A DNA stretch of 64,000 nucleotides, taken from positions 51,396-115,395 of the forward strand of contig NZ_LMPG01000013.1 in assembly GCF_001423765.1 (NCBI RefSeq). Direction: 5' to 3'. A program made the translations under genes and the position numbers. The notes beneath the pieces are model-generated. The model had not been told where the DNA came from, made no database searches, and worked only from the letters and a program-made list of their open reading frames with translations. This DNA is from Sphingomonas sp. Leaf343. GTDB taxonomy: Bacteria > Pseudomonadota > Alphaproteobacteria > Sphingomonadales > Sphingomonadaceae. Positions 59,401 to 64,000 of this stretch are shown piece after piece. Each line of letters begins with the position of its first letter. Position 1 is the first letter of the stretch.

Positions 59401-59737
59401 ACGTGCCCTGCGGCAACGCGGCGACGCGAAAGCTGCCGTCGTTGCTTGTCGTGACGTTGCGCGTGAAACCCTGATCGTTGGACGTGACCGTCACCGTGGC
59501 GCCGGCGATCGGCTGACCATTCGTACCCTGAACGCGACCGGTTGCATTAACGTTCGTGAAGTCCTGCGCCGCCGCCGGAGCGACGAAACCCATCGCGCCG
59601 ACACCGGCACCGAGCAGCGCCAGCGCGTGAAGCGCCGTGCCGCCGCGCAGCATCTTGCGCGCGAAATTTAAGCTGTTGGTCACGTGAAGCCATCCCCTTA
59701 GCTGCGACGACAACGGCTGCTTTACAGTCCGGGTCAT
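56453..59737 (-). CDS. Oar-like TonB-dependent receptor with N-terminal carboxypeptidase-regulatory-like domain
   Basis: A protein of 1094 residues. A long leader (ending AAQD, about residue 59) precedes a carboxypeptidase regulatory-like beta domain (about 60-150, with GTNGQPIAGATVTVTSND and NDGSFRVAALPQGTYTF). The plug (DIVVTAGRVQTSDFDR...) and a large barrel ending LQLGFDF follow. Such receptors, related to Oar of Myxococcus, occur in outer membranes of sphingomonads and may import peptides or large substrates or bind adhesins. GTG 59683, after AAGGGG, would give a more typical leader (MTNSLNFARKM) and may be the true start. The codon use and base composition look less GC-biased than in the neighbours. 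Confidence 0.9.
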   Translation of the reverse strand: MTRTVKQPLSSQLRGWLHVTNSLNFARKMLRGGTALHALALLGAGVGAMGFVAPAAAQDFTNVNATGRVQGTNGQPIAGATVTVTSNDQGFTRNVTTSNDGSFRVAALPQGTYTFTIEAPGFDTLNDNSVVLTQGNSANQFTLAVEGASAGGDIVVTAGRVQTSDFDRNTVGAVIPIGELATRVPVARDLTSVVLLAPGALAGDTTFGNLPSVAGSSVSENAFFINGLNVTNQRNGLGAALVPFEFYNTVETKIGSIPAEYGRFTGAFINATTKSGGNEFHGGMLFNWENDDLREDERNTLYAWNADDVRDRKQSVFYLSGPIIKDHLFFYGFYQTNNYKTADTGLAANANTILTIRNASGAITGTQAVPPFSTGTFRTVTTNNSPFYGGKVDAVIVDGQRLEFTYFNTNDRTVTNRFNVVDAQGGGYDSRVDPAGPRTGSFAGQGVGLGGGESYVGRYTGQFTDWLTLSGAYGKTKTRDIGLPADTVNPGISDQSGNFTPVLIGNPNTTINNNTDTREFYRADADIYVNLLGQHHFRGGYDRENLKTVAQTNYTGDVFWTYNNSGPAGDARVSTPNTLYVAGRTYITGGSFKSMNEAFYVQDAWSLFSNRLNMNLGVRNDRFTNDNINGVTYYKTGNQWAPRLSVSFDPIGDQRTKVYGFFGRYYLPVPTNTNIRLAGAELDYTAYYLVNGTQANNAPILGAPVIFSGSIACPGPTPGSTGTTNNCEVNADGVAASTESTVAKNLKSQSMDEYVVGYEQRIGSRWRVGAFGIYRKLNESLEDIAIDAAVNTYCAQNNLDCTKATPTTANPNLRGPIWDGFHQYVLANPGSNSTITLSDPVNGESTARTIDFTGAQLGYPKAERIYKAVTLTVDREFDGVWSFSGNYTYAKSYGNIEGGVRSDNGQTDSGLTTSFDQPGLVNGQYGYLPNDRRHNIKAYGSYQVNDWFTFGANFAASSPRRYGCIGRVPSRVDVFAGGYGAAGAYCNVVNGQIISDPTAGTGTPAQSNLQLVRRGTAFKSDWVTQTNISLVFRVPADTFSGTLRLDVFNLFKESAETDFNETGTQANGNPRGDYGYVSQYQQPRYIRLQLGFDF

Positions 59738-59933
59738 CCCTGAGCGCCCCTCCTCAGCCGTGCATCAACGGCATGAATTAGGGCATGGCGATAGCAATGC
59801 GGGGCGGTATGCCGCCTGTAAAGGTCGGCATTCATAAGAGGTTCAAGATTAGGATCGGGTGTAACGCGAAAGCCACAAACACCCGTCAAAGGGGCTGGTT
59901 CCCTGCCTATGCCGCGATCATCGGAAAACATTG

Positions 59934-59950
59934 TGCCCGTTCAACGGGCA
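59934..59950 (-). terminator. Hairpin overlapping the M23 lipoprotein stop codon
   Basis: TGCCCGT and ACGGGCA flank a 3-nt loop, which contains the TGA stop of the M23 gene on the minus strand. It is followed leftward by CAATGTTTTCC. It may function as a weak terminator. Confidence 0.4.
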
Positions 59951-60831
59951 TTTTCTACAGGCACACCAGCGACCAGCAGTGGATCGAGCTTCGCGCCCTG
60001 CCATTGCAGGCTCCAGTGGACGTGCGGACCGGTCGCCCGGCCGGTCGCCCCGGACAGGGCGATCGGCTGGCCCTGGCGGACATGTTGCCCGACGACCACG
60101 TCGATGCGCGACAGATGCAGCAGCGCGCTGTTCAGCCCGCCCCCGTGGTCCAGCATCAACAGATTTCCCTCCAGCGTGAAGGGCCGCGCCGCTGCTAGGA
60201 TCACGACGCCGTCCGCAGGAGCGGTGACGACGGTGCCGGTGGGCACCGCGACGTCCGCGCCGGAGTGATAGCTGCCGGGCTTGCCCTGATACACGCGCTG
60301 CGCTCCGAACCGGCCGGACAGCCGCCCCACGGCGGGCCAGCGCAGGTCCTGCCGCCAGCCGGCCGCATCGCTGACCTTCGCCCGCGCCGCGACGATCTGC
60401 GCGAGTTCGGCGGGACGCAGCGCGGCGAACTCGGCATCGGTCTTGCCGGCCCGGTACGGGGCATCGACACGCTCGATCGGCCAGTCGCGCGGGGCGACGG
60501 CCAACGGCCGCTCGGCGCGCGTGCCGTTGGATGCGGTCAGGACCAGCAGAGCCGAGGGTCCGGCATCGCGGTCGAAGGCGATCAGGAACGCACCGTCCGG
60601 CGCGATAGAAACGGGCTTGCCGTCCAGTGACAGCGTGCCGCCGCTGGCCGTACCACGCAGGATGCCGCCCTGGATGGGCTGCCCGGTCACGGTCAGGCGC
60701 GGCGCGGGTGCCGGAACCGGAGCAGGCGCGGCCACTCGTGGTGGCGGTGGCGATGCGATCTCCGGTGCACCGACACATGCGACCAAACCGGCGCTTATCA
60801 ATACCGCGCTAGCCACCGTCACGCGCGTCAT
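59941..60831 (-). CDS. M23 family metallopeptidase lipoprotein
   Basis: A protein of 296 residues. The start at ATG 60831 gives a lipoprotein signal with lipobox LVAC (Cys19), then a Pro/Ala linker. The C-terminal LytM/M23 domain has YHSGADVAVP (zinc His and Asp) and GPHVHWSLQ (HxH), with GRFGAQRVYQGKPG before it. With the zinc ligands complete it is probably an active peptidoglycan endopeptidase. It overlaps the DUF2093 gene upstream by 4 bp (ATGA) and ends an xseA-DUF2093-M23 operon. Confidence 0.88.
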   Translation of the reverse strand: MTRVTVASAVLISAGLVACVGAPEIASPPPPRVAAPAPVPAPAPRLTVTGQPIQGGILRGTASGGTLSLDGKPVSIAPDGAFLIAFDRDAGPSALLVLTASNGTRAERPLAVAPRDWPIERVDAPYRAGKTDAEFAALRPAELAQIVAARAKVSDAAGWRQDLRWPAVGRLSGRFGAQRVYQGKPGSYHSGADVAVPTGTVVTAPADGVVILAAARPFTLEGNLLMLDHGGGLNSALLHLSRIDVVVGQHVRQGQPIALSGATGRATGPHVHWSLQWQGAKLDPLLVAGVPVENAR

Positions 60832-61028
60832 TGCGGCGCGAGCGCCTCGCTGGCGATCGCGGCGGTGGCATAGGCAGCCTGGTCGCTCACGCTCCAGTAG
60901 CGCAGATCCTCCAGCCGGATGCGCGCGCTCGTCACCGCGCAAACGACGTGGTCGCCCGGCGACAACACGCGAAAGCCGTTGGCCATATAATGAAGGCGCG
61001 CCGCGCGGTCGGTGTTGGACATCAGCAT
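60828..61028 (-). CDS. DUF2093 domain protein
   Basis: A protein of 66 residues. ARLHYMANGFRVLSPGDHVVCAVTSARIRLEDLRYWSV is the DUF2093 signature. It contains an xxPGDxVxCAVTxxxIxLxxLRYWSV pattern known in short alphaproteobacterial proteins, always of about this size. Function is unknown. It lies 18 bp after xseA and overlaps the M23 gene by 4 bp. ATG codons at 61028 and 61022 are both possible. Confidence 0.87.
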   Translation of the reverse strand: MLMSNTDRAARLHYMANGFRVLSPGDHVVCAVTSARIRLEDLRYWSVSDQAAYATAAIASEALAPQ

Positions 61029-61046
61029 CGAAGGGAACTTTCCGGA

Positions 61047-62462
61047 TCAGAGCAGCGTCGGCTGCGCGTCGGTGGCGACATAGGCGCGGCCTCCACTCCG
61101 CTCAACCCGCGGCCGGGCTGTAGAGGGGGCAGCGGCCGGCGCACCATCGACCCGCGCATCGACCGCGCCGTCCCTGAACCGAAGCGTCACCGCCCCCGCT
61201 GCACGCACCGCCGCGCTGGACGACAGCGTCTCTCCACCCGCGCTGGCCGTCACCCGGGCATAGCCGCGCTCCAGCACGTTGTCGGGGTTGAGCGTCTGCA
61301 CCAGCCGCCATGTCGCCGCCAGCCGGTCGCGCGACGCCGCCACCTGCCGCTCCAGCACCGCCGGCCGCAAGGCCCCCGCCGCACGATCGAGCGTCCCGCG
61401 CGCCGCGACCACCCGCCGCTCCAGCCCGCGATCGAGCCTCTGCCCCGCCTCGTCGGCGCGCTGCCGCTGAGGACCGAGCAGCGCATCGCGCTTCGGCAGC
61501 AGGCGCGCGACGCCGTCCAGCCGCTGCCGCCCGTAATCGACATAGCGACGCGCGCAGCGCTCAATCCGCTGGCGGTGGCTGGCGACGGTCAGGCGCAGGT
61601 CGGCGATCACCGGCACCGCGATCTCCGCCGCCGCCGTCGGAGTTGGCGCGCGCAGGTCGGCGGCGTGATCGCATAACGTGGTGTCAGTCTCGTGCCCCAC
61701 AGCGGAGATGATCGGGATCGAACAGTCGGCCACGGCGCGCACGACAACTTCCTCGTTGAAGGTCCAAAGGTCCTCGATCGAGCCGCCGCCCCGCGCGACG
61801 ATGACGAGGTCTGGGCGCGGTACCGGTCCGTCCGCGGGCAAGGCGTCGAAGCCGCGCACCGCCGCGGCGACCTCCGCCGCCGCGCCCTCGCCCTGCACCT
61901 TCACCGGCCACACGACGACGTGGGTCGGACAGCGGTCCTCCAGCCGGTGGAGGATGTCGCGGATCACGGCGCCGGTCGGGGACGTCACGACGCCGATGAC
62001 GCGCGGCATGAACGGCAGCGCCTGTTTGCGACCGCGGTCGAATAACCCCTCGCCGGCCAGCTTGGCGCGCAGCTTCTCGAATAGCGCCATCAACGCGCCG
62101 GCACCGGCCAGCTCCATCCGCTCGATCACGACCTGATATTTGGAGCGGCCGGGATAGGTCGTCAGCTTGCCGGTCGCGATCACCTCGATCCCGTCCTGCG
62201 GACTGAAGGCCAAGTGCGACGCCGCCCCCTTCCACATCACGCCGTCGATCACCGCCGCCTCGTCCTTCAGGCAGAGATAGGCGTGACCCGACGCGGCGCG
62301 CTTGTAGCCGCTGATCTCGCCGCGCAGGCGAACATGGCCGAACTCGCCCTCCACCATCCGCTTGAGCTTCATCGACAGCTCGCCAACCGACAACGCGAGC
62401 GCGTTGTCGCCGGGCACGGCCTCCGCTACGAGCCGGGCTTCATCGGAAAAGGGGTCTGGCAT
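61047..62462 (-). CDS. xseA: Exodeoxyribonuclease VII large subunit XseA
   Basis: A protein of 471 residues. The N-terminal OB-fold (about 20-115) has a [25 protein letters not shown] segment. The catalytic domain contains [34 protein letters not shown] and [13 protein letters not shown], which hold the conserved active-site residues. The C-terminal coiled coil is Arg-rich. The enzyme degrades single-stranded DNA with a small XseB subunit (not in the window). The start ATG at 62462 overlaps the divergent purD ATG (CATG). Its Shine-Dalgarno AGGA lies inside purD, and the purD Shine-Dalgarno lies inside xseA. Confidence 0.93.
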   Translation of the reverse strand: MPDPFSDEARLVAEAVPGDNALALSVGELSMKLKRMVEGEFGHVRLRGEISGYKRAASGHAYLCLKDEAAVIDGVMWKGAASHLAFSPQDGIEVIATGKLTTYPGRSKYQVVIERMELAGAGALMALFEKLRAKLAGEGLFDRGRKQALPFMPRVIGVVTSPTGAVIRDILHRLEDRCPTHVVVWPVKVQGEGAAAEVAAAVRGFDALPADGPVPRPDLVIVARGGGSIEDLWTFNEEVVVRAVADCSIPIISAVGHETDTTLCDHAADLRAPTPTAAAEIAVPVIADLRLTVASHRQRIERCARRYVDYGRQRLDGVARLLPKRDALLGPQRQRADEAGQRLDRGLERRVVAARGTLDRAAGALRPAVLERQVAASRDRLAATWRLVQTLNPDNVLERGYARVTASAGGETLSSSAAVRAAGAVTLRFRDGAVDARVDGAPAAAPSTARPRVERSGGRAYVATDAQPTLL

Positions 62463-63729
62463 GAACGTCCTGCTACTGGGCTCGGGGGGGCGCGAACACG
62501 CACTGGCGTGGAAGCTGGCCCGGTCCAAGTCACTGGATACGCTGTATGCCGCACCGGGCAACCCCGGCATCGCCGGCCATGCGACGATCGTAGCGCTGGA
62601 CGCGACCGATCACGCCACCGTCGCCGGTTTCTGCCGCGACCATGCGATCGGCCTTGTCGTGATCGGGCCGGAGGCGCCGCTGGTCGACGGGCTGGCCGAT
62701 TCGCTGCGCGCGGCGGATATTCCGGTGTTCGGGCCATCGAAAGCGGCGGCGCAACTGGAGGGATCGAAGGGTTTCACCAAGGACCTGTGCGCCCGCGCCG
62801 GCATTCCCACCGCCGGCTATATCCGCGTCACCGACCGCGCGACCGCGGAGGCGGCGCTGGCGGGTACGTTCGGGCTGCCCGTCGTCATCAAGGCGGACGG
62901 GCTGGCGGCGGGCAAGGGCGTGACCGTCGCGATGACGAAGGACGAGGCGATGGCCGCGATCGCCGACCTCTTCGCGGGCGATGGCGGCGAGGCGGTGATC
63001 GAGGAGTTCCTCGATGGCGAGGAGGCCAGCCTGTTCGTGCTGACCGACGGCACCACGCTGATGCCGTTCGGCTCCGCGCAGGATCACAAGCGGGTCGGCG
63101 ACGGCGACACCGGTCCGAACACCGGCGGCATGGGTGCGTACAGCCCGGCCCGCGTGCTGACGCCCGAGTTGGAGGCGCTGGCGATCGACACCATCGTCCG
63201 CCCCACGGTCGAGGCGATGGCGGCAGAGGGTACGCCCTTCGTCGGCGTGCTCTATGCCGGGCTGATGCTGACGCGGAGCGGACCGAAGCTGATCGAATAC
63301 AACGCCCGGTTCGGCGATCCGGAGGCGCAGGTGCTGATGCCGCGCTTCGAGGGCGATCTGGTGCAGGTGATGCTGGCCTGCGCCACCGGCACGCTGGCGG
63401 AGGTTGCACCGCCGGTGTTTTCGGATCGGACAGCCCTGACGGTCGTCGTAGCAGCGGCCGGCTATCCCGCCGCGCCGCGCACCGGCGGGCGGATCGTGGG
63501 TCTGGACGAGGCGGAGGCCACCGGCGCGACCGTGTTCCAGGCGGGGACCCTGACCGATGGCGGCACCCTGCGGACCAGCGGCGGCCGCGTGCTGGCCGTG
63601 ACCGCGCTCGATGACAGCGTCGGCGCGGCGCAGGCCGCCGCCTATCGCGCGATCAAGGCGTTGCGGGTGGAGGACGGGTTCCACCGGACCGACATCGGCT
63701 GGCGCGAAATAGCGCGGGAGACCCGTTGA
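62461..63729 (+). CDS. purD: Phosphoribosylamine-glycine ligase PurD
   Basis: A protein of 422 residues of the ATP-grasp type, making glycinamide ribonucleotide in purine synthesis. [19 protein letters not shown] starts the N-domain. [10 protein letters not shown] and [19 protein letters not shown] form the ATP-grasp region, and [17 protein letters not shown] is the GARS signature. It uses ATG 62461 with AAGGGG 7 nt upstream. That site is inside the first codons of the divergent xseA gene, whose own start codon overlaps the purD ATG. So the purD promoter must lie within xseA. Confidence 0.95.
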   Translation: MNVLLLGSGGREHALAWKLARSKSLDTLYAAPGNPGIAGHATIVALDATDHATVAGFCRDHAIGLVVIGPEAPLVDGLADSLRAADIPVFGPSKAAAQLEGSKGFTKDLCARAGIPTAGYIRVTDRATAEAALAGTFGLPVVIKADGLAAGKGVTVAMTKDEAMAAIADLFAGDGGEAVIEEFLDGEEASLFVLTDGTTLMPFGSAQDHKRVGDGDTGPNTGGMGAYSPARVLTPELEALAIDTIVRPTVEAMAAEGTPFVGVLYAGLMLTRSGPKLIEYNARFGDPEAQVLMPRFEGDLVQVMLACATGTLAEVAPPVFSDRTALTVVVAAAGYPAAPRTGGRIVGLDEAEATGATVFQAGTLTDGGTLRTSGGRVLAVTALDDSVGAAQAAAYRAIKALRVEDGFHRTDIGWREIARETR

Positions 63730-63800
63730 TCGCCCATCGCCTATGTGACAATGTCACATCGGGGTATCCGGGTCGACTGGTTGCGCCGGGAGGGTTCATC

Positions 63801-64000
63801 ATGCGTCTTCGTGCCGCCGTCGCCGCCGTCTCGTTGCTGGTCACCACGTCGGCGGCCCCGCCCCCGCCCGCACCGCCGTCACCGTCACCATCACCGTCAC
63901 CGGCGCTTCAGAGAACCGGAGGAGCGGCGCGATCGGTCGCCCGCCATCCCGACGCACGGTCGCCGGTGCATTGCCGCATCGGTGACGGGGGGGCCGGCCT
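63801..64000 (+). CDS. Exported proline-rich protein (partial, runs off the right edge)
   Basis: The first 66 codons of an open frame without a stop. It begins MRLRAAVAAVSLLVTTSAAPP, a signal-peptide-like start. A Pro/Ser-repeat segment follows (about residues 20-34, alternating PS), then a basic stretch. ATG 63801 has GGGAGGG ending 6 nt upstream, a strong Shine-Dalgarno. Function cannot be called because the folded part is beyond the edge. Confidence 0.55.
   Translation, partial: MRLRAAVAAVSLLVTTSAAPPPPAPPSPSPSPSPALQRTGGAARSVARHPDARSPVHCRIGDGGAG

Noticed and set aside
57272-59671. Plus-strand frame of 799 codons opposite the Oar-like receptor
   Set aside because: No family resemblance; the receptor on the minus strand has full plug and barrel signatures and a terminator.

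Overview
The window looks like chromosomal DNA of a sphingomonad (Sphingomonas or a close alphaproteobacterial relative). The evidence is the high GC content, several large TonB-dependent receptors of the Caulobacter/Xanthomonas type, a PEPxxWA-CTERM protein, DUF1134 and DUF2093 proteins, LOV-HWE/HisKA_2 kinases, and the gene orders argD-argF-hslO and xseA-DUF2093-M23. I saw no insertion sequence, prophage, CRISPR array or rRNA. One tRNA (Ser-GCT) is present.

Layout. 1-4.3 kb: queE (cut by the left edge) and queC for 7-deazaguanine synthesis, then a leftward argD-argF-hslO operon with a palindromic repeat between argD and argF. 4.6-10.4 kb: a large secreted TolB-propeller/amidohydrolase, an MDR oxidoreductase and a PcaF-like thiolase. 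10.5-19.3 kb: a leftward carbohydrate-utilisation operon (TonB receptor, GH39 hydrolase, MFS sugar-acid transporter, enolase-superfamily sugar-acid dehydratase, 3-hydroxyisobutyrate-dehydrogenase-like reductase), divergent from its probable GntR/FCD regulator; two identical 17-bp operator candidates lie between them. 19.3-23.8 kb: a UPF0104 membrane protein, a CPA1 Na+/H+ antiporter and a cyclic-nucleotide-domain/thioredoxin-reductase-like fusion.

24-35 kb: a second glycan locus aimed at arabinose-containing polymers, with two beta-L-arabinofuranosidases (GH127 and GH146-like), a GH43, a secreted HExxH protein and a TonB receptor. Three related palindromes of the form TATAC-N-RTAT lie in its two divergent promoter regions, which suggests one regulon. 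35-39.7 kb: an overlapping three-gene operon (FAD monooxygenase-TspO fusion, DCC thiol oxidoreductase, DUF427), an FMN-dependent 2-hydroxy-acid oxidase and a PEP-CTERM protein. 40-48 kb: an unrecognised protein with a possible Cys-His deamidase-like site, then a tightly coupled six-gene glycosyltransferase operon headed by a sucrose-phosphate-synthase-like GT4-HAD fusion. 48.1-51.8 kb: two blue-light LOV histidine kinases of different kinase families and two stand-alone receiver proteins.

52-64 kb is mostly housekeeping: tRNA-Ser, DUF1134, a ParA-like ATPase, dihydroorotase, YgfZ, an Oar-like TonB receptor with a strong terminator, an M23 lipoprotein, DUF2093, xseA and purD. The last two are divergent genes whose start codons overlap. 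A secreted, proline-rich partial gene runs off the right edge.

All assignments come from reading the sequence and family knowledge. No database or structure search was run. Start codons were adjusted by Shine-Dalgarno position, signal peptides and overlaps with neighbours.
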